The notes: a model not told the origin generated them from the sequence alone. Shown: positions 8,601 to 16,473, counted from the first letter of the stretch. The stretch is 17,684 bases of DNA from CAZTDD01 sp964612675 (GCA_964612675.1 CAZTDD010000139.1:1-17684), one strand, 5' to 3'. Numbers and translations: made by a program.

Positions 8601-10238
8601 CACAAGGTCAGCGAAGATATCGCACGCGTTCGACATACGACTCCAGGAGTGACACTGATTTCACCCCCTCCGCATCACGATATTTATTCCATTGAAGACC
8701 TGGCGCAACTGATTTACGACCTGAAGTGTGCGAATCCGAAAGCCCGAATTTCGGTTAAATTGGTCTCCGAGGTCGGAGTCGGTACGGTGGCGGCAGGTGT
8801 CGCCAAAGCGAAAGCGGACATGGTGTTGATTTCCGGACACGACGGCGGGACAGGCGCCTCGCCGCTCACTTCCATTAAGCATACCGGTATGCCGTGGGAA
8901 CTTGGGTTGGCGGAGACCCAGCAGGCATTGATCGTCAACCGTCTGCGTGACCGGATTCGAGTGCAGACGGACGGTCAGCTCAAGACCGGACGCGATCTTG
9001 CCATTGCGGCGCTTATGGGGGCGGAAGAATTTGGGTTTGGCACGACGGTGTTGGTGAGCCTCGGGTGTGTGATGATGCGCAAATGTCATCTCAATACATG
9101 TCCCGTAGGCGTAGCGACACAAGATCCCCGTTTGCGATGCAAATTCACGGGCAAGCCGGAACATGTCGTCAACTTTTTCCGTTACCTTGCTCAGGAACTG
9201 CGCGAGTATATGGCGGAACTCGGTTTTCGGACTGTGGACGAAATGGTTGGACATGTGGAGATGCTTGAAGTCGAAGGAGCCGTGGAACATTGGAAGGCCC
9301 GAGGACTTGATTTCGGCGCCCTCTTGTTACCACCGAGAGTCCATCCGGATGCTCCTCTGCGCTGTATTCATCCGCAGGATCACGAAATCGATACCGCACT
9401 GGATAATGAGATTATTCGGTTAGCAAAACCTGCCCTCGACAGAAAAGAGCCAGTCGACATTGAAATGCCGATTCGAAACGTTCATCGGACGGTCGGTGCG
9501 ATGCTCAGCGGGGAGGTAGTTAAGAAACACGGTGCGCAAGGACTTGCCGATGACACGATCCGGCTTCATTTGCGCGGGTCCGGCGGTCAGACCCTGGGTG
9601 GGTTTCTCGCTCCCGGTATCAGCATTCGTGTCGAAGGCGATGTGAATGATTACCTGGCCAAAGGAATGTCGGGAGGACGAATCGTTGTTGTGCCTCCTCG
9701 CGATGCGACGTTTCCCCCACATGAAAATGTGATTGCAGGCAACGTTGTACTGTATGGCGCTACCGGCGGCGAGGTGTATATCAACGGGATTGCGGGCGAA
9801 CGTTTTGCGATTCGCAACAGCGGTGCACGAGCGGTCGTTGAAGGCATTGGGGACCATGGGTGCGAGTATATGACCGGCGGTGTTGTTGTCGTCCTTGGCG
9901 GGACCGGAAACAACTTTGCCGCCGGGATGAGCGGTGGAATCGCGTACGTATACGACCGTTCCCAGTTGTTCGATACACGATGCAATTTGGACATGGTGGA
10001 TCTCGAAAGTGTTTGGACCCACGAGGACAAAACCGAACTTCGGAATTTGCTCGAGCGCCATTTGCGATTCACCAACAGCGCGCGGGCCAAAGATATACTC
10101 GATAATTGGGATGCGCTGCTTCCGCTCTTTGTAAAGGTCATGCCGATTGACTATCGACGGGTACTCGAACGGATGCGTGTAGAAGCACATCCGGACGATG
10201 AGACAGTATCGGCGACAGAGGAGGTTTACGGTGGCTAA
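5655..10238 (+). CDS. gltB: Glutamate synthase large subunit
   Basis: The large subunit hydrolyses glutamine, channels ammonia to 2-oxoglutarate and yields glutamate with electrons from GltD. The product is 1527 residues, normal for bacterial GltB. Its 30-residue leader should be removed to expose Cys31 (EHDSCGVGF), the N-terminal nucleophile of the class II glutaminase domain (about 31-430). The FMN synthase domain (about 800-1190) includes KPGEGGQLPGHKV near 973 and the 3Fe-4S cysteines C1138, C1144 and C1149 (C-x5-C-x4-C in CVMMRKCHLNTC). The C-terminal glycine-rich beta-helix domain shows GSGGQTLGGF and TGGVVVVLGGTGNNFAAGMSGG. ATG 5655 has an AAGGGG SD at 6-nt spacing. The longer frame back to 5130 would overlap gdhA and its terminator. 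The stop overlaps the gltD start by 8 bp, indicating translational coupling. Confidence 0.97.
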   Translation: MNTAGYPPFSNAAGFPEPYGLYDPRYEHDSCGVGFIVRLDGESRHSVVEDAIRILVNLEHRGAIGGDKSTGDGAGLLLQMPDTFFRQESRDLGFDLPAKGDYAVAMVFLPTDRALADRCTKAMEFAAENEGCEVLGWRDVPLSANGLGELSRSTQPEIRQLFVSRGAVPAEAFERKLYVIRRVVENEVAGWRDVDASQFYVASLSSLTVNYKGMLTGTQLTSFFPDFNDKRFASAFSLVHQRYSTNTLPTWPLAQPFRLLAHNGEINTLRGNINAMRAREALAQSDLFGPDIEKLKPFIVEGGSDSAIFDNALELLVAGGRSLPHAIMMMVPEAWGQKYHMSEDKRSFYEYHSSLMEPWDGPAALTFTDGRYIGATLDRNGLRPARYMVTRDGLVIMASETGVIDVPGDQILRLKRLQPGKMFLVDLQQHRIVPDNEIKAKISRQRPYRNWVKDNRIELRGLFTPPQILREDPVVLRRKQHAFGYSEEELNMILSPMASQGQEAVGSMGNDAALAVLSNRPQLLFAYFKQLFAQVTNPPIDPYREELVMSLMSFIGRERNILEETPEHCRRLALHHPILTPQDMVRLRRANHPDIVTAELDSLFPAHGDGNVLASELDSLFEQAERHIANGVSVLILTDRKMSESFAPIPILLAVSGLHHHLIRKGLRTSASIIAETGEAREVMHFAALIGYGANAICPHVAFSSVREMAEDKLLEKEVTPNVAVDQYITAIKKGLLKTFSRMGISTVRSYFGAQIFEAVGLNRRIIDRYFSGTASRIEGIGMDEIAVEARARHARGYPKRGRPEELLHVGGEYHLRVDGEKHLWTPEAIYKLQSAVRTEDYSFFKEYTRLIDDQSEARATLRSLFRFKNGKPIPIDEVEPVEAITPRFVTAAMSYGSISKEAHEAIAIAMNRIGGQSNSGEGGEDPERYIPLPNGDSKRSRIKQIASGRFGVTTEYLINADELQIKIAQGAKPGEGGQLPGHKVSEDIARVRHTTPGVTLISPPPHHDIYSIEDLAQLIYDLKCANPKARISVKLVSEVGVGTVAAGVAKAKADMVLISGHDGGTGASPLTSIKHTGMPWELGLAETQQALIVNRLRDRIRVQTDGQLKTGRDLAIAALMGAEEFGFGTTVLVSLGCVMMRKCHLNTCPVGVATQDPRLRCKFTGKPEHVVNFFRYLAQELREYMAELGFRTVDEMVGHVEMLEVEGAVEHWKARGLDFGALLLPPRVHPDAPLRCIHPQDHEIDTALDNEIIRLAKPALDRKEPVDIEMPIRNVHRTVGAMLSGEVVKKHGAQGLADDTIRLHLRGSGGQTLGGFLAPGISIRVEGDVNDYLAKGMSGGRIVVVPPRDATFPPHENVIAGNVVLYGATGGEVYINGIAGERFAIRNSGARAVVEGIGDHGCEYMTGGVVVVLGGTGNNFAAGMSGGIAYVYDRSQLFDTRCNLDMVDLESVWTHEDKTELRNLLERHLRFTNSARAKDILDNWDALLPLFVKVMPIDYRRVLERMRVEAHPDDETVSATEEVYGG

Positions 10239-11661
10239 AAGCACGGGTTTCTTGGATTATTCGCGTGAAGAACCGTCGAAACTCAGCGTCGACGAGCGCA
10301 TCCGGGATTTCCGCGAATTTGAGCAGCTGCTTCCGGAAGAATCTCTTCAACGTCAGGCGGCTCGATGCATGGATTGCGGGATTCCGTATTGTCATATGTA
10401 TGGGTGTCCGGTGAAGAATCGAATTCCGGACTGGAACGATATGGTTCATCGGGGACAATGGCGGCGGGCACTGGAGTTGCTTCACTCGACGAACAACTTT
10501 CCGGAGATCACAGGGCGGGTTTGTCCCGCGCCCTGCGAGCCCGCCTGTACGTTATCGCTCATCGATCCTCCCGTACTAATCAAACATATCGAGTTGCAGA
10601 TTGTCGAGCGCGGTTGGCGTGAGGGCTGGATTCAACCCCAGCCTCCGGCTGAGTTGACCGATCGAAGAGTCGCTGTGGTGGGTTCCGGACCGGCGGGGTT
10701 GGCTGCCGCTCAGCAATTAGTGAGGAAAGGTCATGACGTTGTGGTGTTCGAGAAGGCCGAGAAAGCAGGCGGGCTTCTGCGTTACGGTATCCCCGATTTC
10801 AAACTCGAAAAATGGGTCATCGATCGGCGGCTCGACCAAATGCGGAAAGAAGGCGTGTTTTTTGAAACCGGAGTGAAGGCCGGATTTGATATTTCAGTAC
10901 GATATATGCGTCGCACATTCGACGCCATCGTCATCGCGGCCGGTGCGGAAACTCCCCGGGATCTGCAGATCCCCGGGCGGGATCTGGACGGGATTCATTT
11001 TGCGATGGACTTTCTCACGCAGCAGAATTGTCGCAATGCCGGCGAGAATATTCCCGCCGATAGGGTGATTACCGCAAGAGACAAACATGTTGTGGTGATT
11101 GGTGGCGGCGATACAGGTTCCGATTGTGTGGGAACCAGCCGACGGCAGGGCGCGAAATCGATCACTCAACTCGAATTGCTGCCCGAACCTCCGGCCGAGC
11201 GCAAAGTCTACAATCCATGGCCGACCTGGCCGGTGATCATGCGCACTTCCTCATCGCACGAGGAAGGCTGCGACCGCAAGTGGAGCATATCGACAAAGGA
11301 GTTAGTCGGCGAAGGAGGTCGCGTGAAGAAACTCCGATGCGTGGAGTTGGAGTGGTCGGAGCCGGATGAATCGGGACGCGCACATTTCAAGGAAATCCCG
11401 GGCTCGGAATTTGAACTGGAAGCGGATCTTGTTTTAATGGCAATGGGATTCCTGCATTTGGAACACAGTTCTTTATTGAACGATTTTGCGCTCGAATTGG
11501 ACGACAGAGGCAACGTCGCGGTGGATGCAAACGAGATGGCGTCATCGCGCGGTGTTTTTGCCGCCGGTGACTCGGTAATGGGCGCTTCCCTTGTGGTTCA
11601 TGCGATCTATGCCGGTCGTGTTGTTGCCCAGAGAGTGGACGACTATTTGAGAAACATCTGA
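10231..11661 (+). CDS. gltD: Glutamate synthase small subunit
   Basis: This FAD and iron-sulfur subunit passes NADPH electrons to GltB. The 476-residue product begins MAKSTGFLDYSREEP, typical of GltD. The N-terminal cluster domain carries C46, C49, C54 and C59 (ARCMDCGIPYCHMYGCPV) and C98, C102 and C106 (RVCPAPCEPAC). FAD binds at VVGSGPAG (149-156) and NADPH at VIGGGDTGSDC (289-299). The C-terminal GVFAAGDSVMGASLVVHAI completes the pattern. GTG 10231 is preferred because GAGGAGG lies just upstream and the N terminus matches the family; it overlaps the gltB stop by 8 bp. Convergent with the MFS gene 24 bp away; I saw no terminator between them. Confidence 0.96.
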   Translation: MAKSTGFLDYSREEPSKLSVDERIRDFREFEQLLPEESLQRQAARCMDCGIPYCHMYGCPVKNRIPDWNDMVHRGQWRRALELLHSTNNFPEITGRVCPAPCEPACTLSLIDPPVLIKHIELQIVERGWREGWIQPQPPAELTDRRVAVVGSGPAGLAAAQQLVRKGHDVVVFEKAEKAGGLLRYGIPDFKLEKWVIDRRLDQMRKEGVFFETGVKAGFDISVRYMRRTFDAIVIAAGAETPRDLQIPGRDLDGIHFAMDFLTQQNCRNAGENIPADRVITARDKHVVVIGGGDTGSDCVGTSRRQGAKSITQLELLPEPPAERKVYNPWPTWPVIMRTSSSHEEGCDRKWSISTKELVGEGGRVKKLRCVELEWSEPDESGRAHFKEIPGSEFELEADLVLMAMGFLHLEHSSLLNDFALELDDRGNVAVDANEMASSRGVFAAGDSVMGASLVVHAIYAGRVVAQRVDDYLRNI

Positions 11662-11685
11662 CAGACAAACGGCGTGAGGAAGTGT

Positions 11686-12861
11686 CTACTTTTCTGCGTT
11701 GAACGGCCGTACGGGAATTTCAAATGTTCCCGGTCGGATTGAGGCCATTTGCCAGACTACTCCTATGGCGATGATGCACATGAACACAACGCCGCCGTAT
11801 GGCGCCTGAGGTCCGAATCCCTCCGCGAGGATGCCTCCGAATTGGGAGCCGATAATCATCCCAATTGCCAGAGCGGCCTCGTGTTGTCCGGAGCGGTGGC
11901 CCCGGCCTACGGGACTATCAAGCGCAGCGAAAATTACGCTGTAGTAGCTGAATGAAATGGCGATTCCGTACAGCGCCAAGCCGACGACCAGCACCGTCAT
12001 ATTCTCACTCAATCCCAGCAGTCCCGCGCCCAAAATCCCCAACAGAAGGGCCACGATCATCGGCCACCGTTGATAATGCCATTTGGGATTGAATTTCAAC
12101 CAAATGAAACCCGCCATCATAAAACCGTAACAGATCGCGGAGAGATTCCCGACAACCGCGGATGTATATCCTAGATCGACAACTTGTTTCGGCAGCAGAA
12201 ATCGGACAACACCCACGCCGATCCAGATGATCAGGTTCGTGAGAAGCGCCGCCTGGAAATAGCGCTTGGGAGCCCTCAGCATGTTTCTTGGTACTTGCTC
12301 GTCATGCGATTCTATCGGAGAGAGGGGAGCGATTGACAGGCAAAGCGTCACTGTTGCGGCGGCCGCTACGGTGACCCAAAGCGCCGCCATTTCGGAAAAT
12401 GTGAACACTTGACCGATCAACCACGGACCGATGATCATTCCGGTGGAAAAGGAGAGGTTGAAATAGCCTGTGCGATGATGCAGGTCCATCCCTTGTCCGT
12501 GATCGCCGAGGGCTGCCTCGATGTTGAACCAAATCAGACCGGCGGAAGCTCCACACAGGACCGAATATACTGCCAGCATCCAGACCGTATCCGCGCTTCC
12601 CAACACGCCGAGAGCGGCCAGCAACATGCCTCCTGCGAAGACCATCATCGGTCGCCGCCCGATCCGATCGGATATCGGCCCGCCGATGAGGTTGCAGGGG
12701 ATACGTGAGAGAATCATCAGCGCTCCCAACATGCCGATGATCGATTCCCGTTGAGTGACGTGCAAACCAAACAGGGAAAGAAGTAGAATTGTGGCTCCAA
12801 CACAGAGATCCATCAGGATCGTGGCGGTGTACAGTAATTTGGAGCTCGGTATTTTTGTCAT
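11686..12861 (-). CDS. Major facilitator superfamily transporter
   Basis: The 391-residue product is strongly hydrophobic with about 12 predicted membrane segments, normal MFS length. Motif A is clear in the loop after segment 2: GGPISDRIGRRP (60-71). A hydrophilic central loop around PIESHDEQVPRN separates the two six-helix halves. The substrate cannot be read from the sequence. ATG 12861 is chosen because the hydrophobic region begins just after it and the open frame upstream runs into repeat sequence; in-frame GTG 12867 is an alternative. The SD is weak at both. No operon partner is evident: it is convergent with gltD and divergent from the symporter gene. Confidence 0.85.
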   Translation of the reverse strand: MTKIPSSKLLYTATILMDLCVGATILLLSLFGLHVTQRESIIGMLGALMILSRIPCNLIGGPISDRIGRRPMMVFAGGMLLAALGVLGSADTVWMLAVYSVLCGASAGLIWFNIEAALGDHGQGMDLHHRTGYFNLSFSTGMIIGPWLIGQVFTFSEMAALWVTVAAAATVTLCLSIAPLSPIESHDEQVPRNMLRAPKRYFQAALLTNLIIWIGVGVVRFLLPKQVVDLGYTSAVVGNLSAICYGFMMAGFIWLKFNPKWHYQRWPMIVALLLGILGAGLLGLSENMTVLVVGLALYGIAISFSYYSVIFAALDSPVGRGHRSGQHEAALAIGMIIGSQFGGILAEGFGPQAPYGGVVFMCIIAIGVVWQMASIRPGTFEIPVRPFNAEK

Positions 12862-13018
12862 TTCCACTGTGTCCGTTTGATGCAAGAAGACAAGGTACTG
12901 GGAAATGCATCCTACACGGTTGACCGAGAAGGTGCGAGGTTTCAGGGTGGTCTCGCCGGCGTTCGGGTGGGGTTGATACGTTAAGTCTTGACGAACCGGA
13001 AAAAAGCGAGCAGCACAG

Positions 13019-13240
13019 ATCTCAACCCCCTCCGAACCTCCAGGCTTGGGGGAGGGAAAAGAGAAAACGCCTCGGTTCCGTTTTCTCCCCCAAAGGAGCG
13101 ATGCTTGCGTGGCCCGCTTGGGGGAGGAAACGCTGCAGACACGCTCGTTTTTTCCCCTCCCCCGAAGATCGGAGGTTAGGAGGGGGGGTGAAATCCGTAT
13201 CCCAGACTTTTTGCAACGGTGTCGGTCTTGGGGGAGAAAT
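13019..13240. repeat. Cluster of G/C-rich palindromic extragenic repeats
   Basis: The gap between the MFS and symporter genes holds several alternating C- and G-rich tracts able to form hairpins: TCAACCCCCTCC..TTGGGGGAGGGAAAA (13022-13060), TTTTCTCCCCCAA..TTGGGGGAGGAAA (13081-13130), and TTTTTTCCCCTCCCCCGAAG followed by GGAGGGGGGGTGAAATCC and GACTTTTTGCAACGG (13149-13220). The last part matches, in reverse complement, the repeat at 17491-17623 with few differences. I see no gene in 12862-13320; the open frames through it are repeat translations. Confidence 0.8.
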
Positions 13241-13320
13241 ACACTGCTGTTCGTCCGCTGATTGTGAGACGGTCTCAGGAGATTCGCCCTCCTCCCGAGA
13301 GGGTGAAAGGAGGCAAACGG

Positions 13321-14268
13321 TTGTTTGTTTTTTTGAAGCGGAATTGGTTTTTGGTGTGCCTGTCCGTGATTGTTGTTTTCGGTTTTATCGAACCGCGGCC
13401 CGGACTGGCATACAAGGCGATGGGAGCCGTGCCGGTTTCGGTGGCGTTTTTGATGTTTCTGTCCGGTTTGCTTCTTGACACGTCCTCGCTGATTCGCGAG
13501 GTCACCAATTTCCGTAACCTCGGCTCGATCTTCTTTAGTGTTTTTGTGTTGTTTCCAATCCTGGCTTGCGGTACCGCCAAAGTCTTTTTCGCGGGCAACC
13601 GGGATGTATTGATAGCGTTGTTGATTCTCGCCGCTCAGCCGTCCACTCTCGCTTCCGCGATTGTGATGACGCGAATCGCTGAAGGAAACGATGCTCTGGC
13701 GACGGTTGCGGCGGTTACGACAAATCTCTCTTCCGTTTTGTTGACGCCTGCGATTTTCGCTGTTGTGCTTGGAGCCGAAGGACAGATCGGGATTTCGACG
13801 CAGGACATGATATTTCGTCTGCTCCGGATTGTTGTTCTGCCGGTCGCTGTGGGGCAGGTTCTTCGTCCTCTCATCGGTAAAGAGCGCCTTGAACCCTTGC
13901 GCAAACCGAGCGGTGTTATCAGTCAACTGGTCATCCTCGGAATGATTCTCACCGGGATCTCGGGGGCATCCGGCCGGCTGGCGGGAGCGGCGCAGTTGGT
14001 TACGGTCGCTTTTTTGTTGCATGCAGCGATGATCGGAGCGACCTATCTTTTGGGCACTTTACTGCGGTCGGATCGCGGTGAGCGAATCGCCGTCATACTC
14101 TGTGGTTCCCAGAAAACTCTTCCCGCGGGGATCTATATTTGGAGCACCTTTTTCCCCGACGTCGCCATCGGATCGGTTGGTATCGTCGCCTATCATGTGG
14201 TCCAAATGATTATCGATTCGGTGCTTGCGTTTCGGCTGCGGAATTGGCGGCGTTCTACGAATTCCTGA
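13321..14268 (+). CDS. Bile acid:sodium symporter family (YfeH-like) membrane protein
   Basis: The 315-residue product is very hydrophobic with about 10 membrane segments and resembles E. coli YfeH (SBF-like family) in length and motifs. Visible are FLMFLSGLLLD, FPILACG, AAQPSTLASAIVMTRIAEGN and CGSQKTLPAGI (Cys at 261), matching the CGSKKSLANGI motif of YfeH. The family is related to sodium-dependent organic anion carriers; the substrate is unknown. TTG 13321 is chosen because AAAGGAGG ends 8 nt before it. The longer frame starting at 13219 begins inside the palindromic repeat, giving a spurious polar N terminus. The first pseudopilin gene begins 53 bp downstream on the same strand. Confidence 0.87.
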   Translation: MFVFLKRNWFLVCLSVIVVFGFIEPRPGLAYKAMGAVPVSVAFLMFLSGLLLDTSSLIREVTNFRNLGSIFFSVFVLFPILACGTAKVFFAGNRDVLIALLILAAQPSTLASAIVMTRIAEGNDALATVAAVTTNLSSVLLTPAIFAVVLGAEGQIGISTQDMIFRLLRIVVLPVAVGQVLRPLIGKERLEPLRKPSGVISQLVILGMILTGISGASGRLAGAAQLVTVAFLLHAAMIGATYLLGTLLRSDRGERIAVILCGSQKTLPAGIYIWSTFFPDVAIGSVGIVAYHVVQMIIDSVLAFRLRNWRRSTNS

Positions 14269-14274
14269 GGCCTG

Positions 14275-14280
14275 TATAAT
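14275..14280 (+). promoter_or_regulatory. Possible -10 box of the first pseudopilin gene
   Basis: A perfect TATAAT, preceded directly by TG, lies just after the symporter stop and 41 bp before the pilin start. The -35 is poor (TTCTAC at 14253-14258, 16-bp spacer), so the promoter is plausible but unproven. Confidence 0.35.
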
Positions 14281-14321
14281 GGGACAAGTTGAGCGATTTA
14301 TCTGTCCCTTTGTGGAGAGCC

Positions 14322-14909
14322 ATGCGAGGACTACGCGGGTTTACATTGATTGAATTGTTGATCGTGGTGGCGATTATCGGCATTCTAGCTGCTATTGCCG
14401 TCCCTAACTTTTTGAATGCCCAAACCAGGGCGAAGGTGTCGCGGTCCATGGCGGATCAGAAAGCAATGGAGACGGCGATTCTTCAGTACATGGCCGACAG
14501 TAACGATAATCCGCCACATTCCCACGAGCCCAATCAAAACCATTGGCTTACGTCGCCGGTCGCGTATCTCACCGGTTTCTTGTACGACCCGTTTCAGGAC
14601 CGTCCGGACGCGAAAGAACTCTTTTCATCGAATCTACAGTATTTCAAGCAGCAGTATCACTGGGATCCGTATGACATGCGGTATCACCCGGGGCTAACCC
14701 GTACCTACTTCGATGCACGAGTCAATCGGCACTTTGCCGATCGAAAGAACGCGATCGGTATCATCCTGGGGCACGGTCCCACGACGACGTACATTGGTCA
14801 AAGCACACGCGATTGGGGTCCGTATGACCTGACGAACGGTCTTCACAGCGCCGGGTTGATTTACCGGCTTGTCCCCGGCCATCCGAAGGTCGATTTCCCG
14901 CTTCCATGA
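14322..14909 (+). CDS. Type IV pilin/type II pseudopilin-like protein, copy 1
   Basis: The 195-residue product has a prepilin peptidase leader MRGLRG followed by FTLIELLIVVAIIGILAA, with Glu5 of the mature form and one N-terminal membrane helix. The next helix, RAKVSRSMADQKAMETAILQY, is as in GspG-like proteins. The globular part has TSPVAYLTGFLYDPF, HWDPYDMRY, GHGPTTTY, DWGPYDLTNGLHSAGLI and ends HPKVDFPLP. The family's usual GPD and YDPTNGT-S-GDI region is recognisable but altered. ATG 14322 gives the short basic leader expected; the GGAGAG SD is close (4 nt from GGAG). Two paralogues follow. Role unknown: surface fibre, secretion pseudopilus or adhesin. No pilus assembly genes are nearby. 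Confidence 0.88.
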   Translation: MRGLRGFTLIELLIVVAIIGILAAIAVPNFLNAQTRAKVSRSMADQKAMETAILQYMADSNDNPPHSHEPNQNHWLTSPVAYLTGFLYDPFQDRPDAKELFSSNLQYFKQQYHWDPYDMRYHPGLTRTYFDARVNRHFADRKNAIGIILGHGPTTTYIGQSTRDWGPYDLTNGLHSAGLIYRLVPGHPKVDFPLP

Positions 14910-15036
14910 TTTTCCTTTTGCACGTGGTAGACGAGTTTCGCGAACGGGATTATGGTGGAGGAAGAATGTGAGGTTGATTCCGAGTCGCTGACCGGCGCTG
15001 CCGGTGATTTGGGAAAGAAAAGGCGGTCGTACTTTC

Positions 15037-15115
15037 CGTCATGGCGAGCGAAGCGTGGCCATCTTCTCCTTGTTCGGCTCTACATTGAGATTGCTTCGTT
15101 TCGCTCGCAATGACG
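15037..15115. repeat. Imperfect inverted repeat of the CGTCATTGCGAG class
   Basis: CGTCATGGCGAGCGAAGCG starts the element, and its imperfect complement ending CGCTCGCAATGACG closes it, with AGATTGCTTCGTTT inside the right arm. This is a widespread extragenic repeat; in translation it gives the familiar spurious peptides ASETKQS and LRFARNDV. It occupies much of the 257-bp gap between pseudopilin copies 1 and 2 and could form a long hairpin in RNA or DNA. Confidence 0.8.
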
Positions 15116-15166
15116 TTCGTTGTGCCCTTTTGACAGCGAATAGAATGCTCGTTGTCGGAGAAAACC

Positions 15167-15757
15167 ATGGGATTTCAGAAACGTGGTTTTACCTTAATCG
15201 AGCTTCTGATCGTCGTGGCGATTATCGGAATTCTCGCGGCGATTGCGGTGCCGAATTTCCTGAACGCGCAGATCCGTGCGAAAGTATCCCGTTCTTTTGC
15301 GGATCAGAAGACGATGGAAAACGCGATTCTCCAATACACGATGGATTACAACGACAACCCGCCTCACTCTCATGAAGCAAATCAGAATTGGTGGCTCACC
15401 ACGCCGGTCGCTTATTTGTCCGGTTTCCTTTACGATCCTTTTCAGGATATTCCGACGGCGGAGGAGTTGTTCAGTTCCGAGCTACAGTTTTTTAAGCGGC
15501 AACACCATTGGGATCCGTACGACAAGCGATATTGGTCGGGCCTTCAGCCCTCCTATTTCGATCCCTCGGTGAATCCTCACTTCGCGCCCCGTAGACATGC
15601 AATGGGGGTGATCATCGGCCATGGACCTTCGACAACGTATTTGTATGCAGGGACAACGGATTGGGCTCCGTACGATCCTTCGAACGGCCTGCACAGCTGG
15701 GGGTTGATTATCCGTTATCCACCGGGCCGTCCGAAGGTCGACTTCCCGATGCCCTGA
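15167..15757 (+). CDS. Type IV pilin/type II pseudopilin-like protein, copy 2
   Basis: The 196-residue product is closely similar to copies 1 and 3 along its whole length. Leader MGFQKRG precedes FTLIELLIVVAIIGILAA. The globular part keeps TTPVAYLSGFLYDPF, HHWDPYDKRYWSGLQPSYFD, GHGPSTTY, DWAPYDPSNGLHSWGLI and PKVDFPMP. Between copies the most variable stretch is about residues 90-112, after YDPFQ. ATG 15167 is chosen for the GGAG SD at 6-nt spacing and for the short leader. A TTGACA at 15130-15135 has no matching -10, so the gene may be read through from copy 1 or use an unseen promoter. Confidence 0.88.
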   Translation: MGFQKRGFTLIELLIVVAIIGILAAIAVPNFLNAQIRAKVSRSFADQKTMENAILQYTMDYNDNPPHSHEANQNWWLTTPVAYLSGFLYDPFQDIPTAEELFSSELQFFKRQHHWDPYDKRYWSGLQPSYFDPSVNPHFAPRRHAMGVIIGHGPSTTYLYAGTTDWAPYDPSNGLHSWGLIIRYPPGRPKVDFPMP

Positions 15758-15778
15758 AAGAAATTCGGGAGAATCGAG

Positions 15779-15808
15779 TAGACCGCTTTGCCCGAGTGGG
15801 TGTATACT
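15779..15808 (+). promoter_or_regulatory. Possible promoter of the third pseudopilin gene
   Basis: TAGACC (15779-15784) and TATACT (15803-15808) are separated by 18 bp, 78 bp before the copy 3 start. TATACT is 5/6 to consensus; the -35 is weak (4/6). Confidence 0.35.
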
Positions 15809-15885
15809 CGTCTGCAATACGGTTCTCATTCCTTACCTTCCGTTGATCGGCGTATCGATCTCCGGATACGACACGGAGACAGACA

Positions 15886-16473
15886 ATGCGAGACAGAAGA
15901 GGTTTTACGCTGATCGAACTACTGATCGTCGTGGCGATCATTGGGATTCTGGCAGCTATTGCCGTCCCCAATTTCTTGAATGCGCAAACCCGCGCCAAAG
16001 TGTCGAGATCCATGGCCGACCAGAAAGCCATGGAAACCGCAACGCTGCAATATATGATGGATTACAACGATAATCCTCCCCATTCGCATGACATGAATCA
16101 AAACTGCTGGCTCACGACCCCAGTCGCTTACTTAAGCAGCTTTCTCTACGACCCGTTTCAGAAGACCCCAATGGCGACACAATTGATGAGTACCGAGATG
16201 CGATTGAACAAGTACCAATATCACTGGGATCCGTACGATCATCGATATTGGGCCGGACTGGCTCCAAACTATTTCGATCCGGCTATTAATCCCGATTTTG
16301 GTCCGCGTAGAAAATCGATTGGAGTTATTTTCGGCTTGGGACCGTCGGTGACCTACAAAGGCGCAAGTACGCTGGACTGGCACCCATACGAGATATCGAA
16401 CGGTCTCAACAGTATCGGGATTATCCGCCGCTATGTGCCGGGAAAACCCAAAGTAGATTTTCCGATGCCCTAA
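15886..16473 (+). CDS. Type IV pilin/type II pseudopilin-like protein, copy 3
   Basis: The 195-residue product has leader MRDRRG then FTLIELLIVVAIIGILAA. Its N-terminal helix matches copy 1 almost residue for residue (SRSMADQKAMETA), while its middle (MMDYNDNPP, TTPVAYLS) is closer to copy 2. The globular part has HWDPYDHRYWAGLAPNYFD, GLGPSVTY, DWHPYEISNGLNSIGII and PKVDFPMP. ATG 15886 follows a GGAG at 15874-15877. Its TAA stop shares 3 of 4 overlapping bases with the stop region of the convergent isomerase-like gene. Function is as uncertain as for the other copies. Confidence 0.88.
   Translation: MRDRRGFTLIELLIVVAIIGILAAIAVPNFLNAQTRAKVSRSMADQKAMETATLQYMMDYNDNPPHSHDMNQNCWLTTPVAYLSSFLYDPFQKTPMATQLMSTEMRLNKYQYHWDPYDHRYWAGLAPNYFDPAINPDFGPRRKSIGVIFGLGPSVTYKGASTLDWHPYEISNGLNSIGIIRRYVPGKPKVDFPMP

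Noticed and set aside
13019..13240. CRISPR array
   Set aside because: The repeats are palindromic, unevenly spaced and of variable orientation; there are no regular spacers or cas genes.
12862..14022. N-terminal extension of the MFS frame to 778 codons
   Set aside because: It runs through palindromic repeats and antisense to the symporter gene, giving low-complexity polar sequence typical of spurious translation.
14991..15005. ACCGGC-GCT-GCCGGT hairpin as a terminator of pseudopilin copy 1
   Set aside because: The stem is perfect but short and is not followed by a T tract, so termination is not supported.
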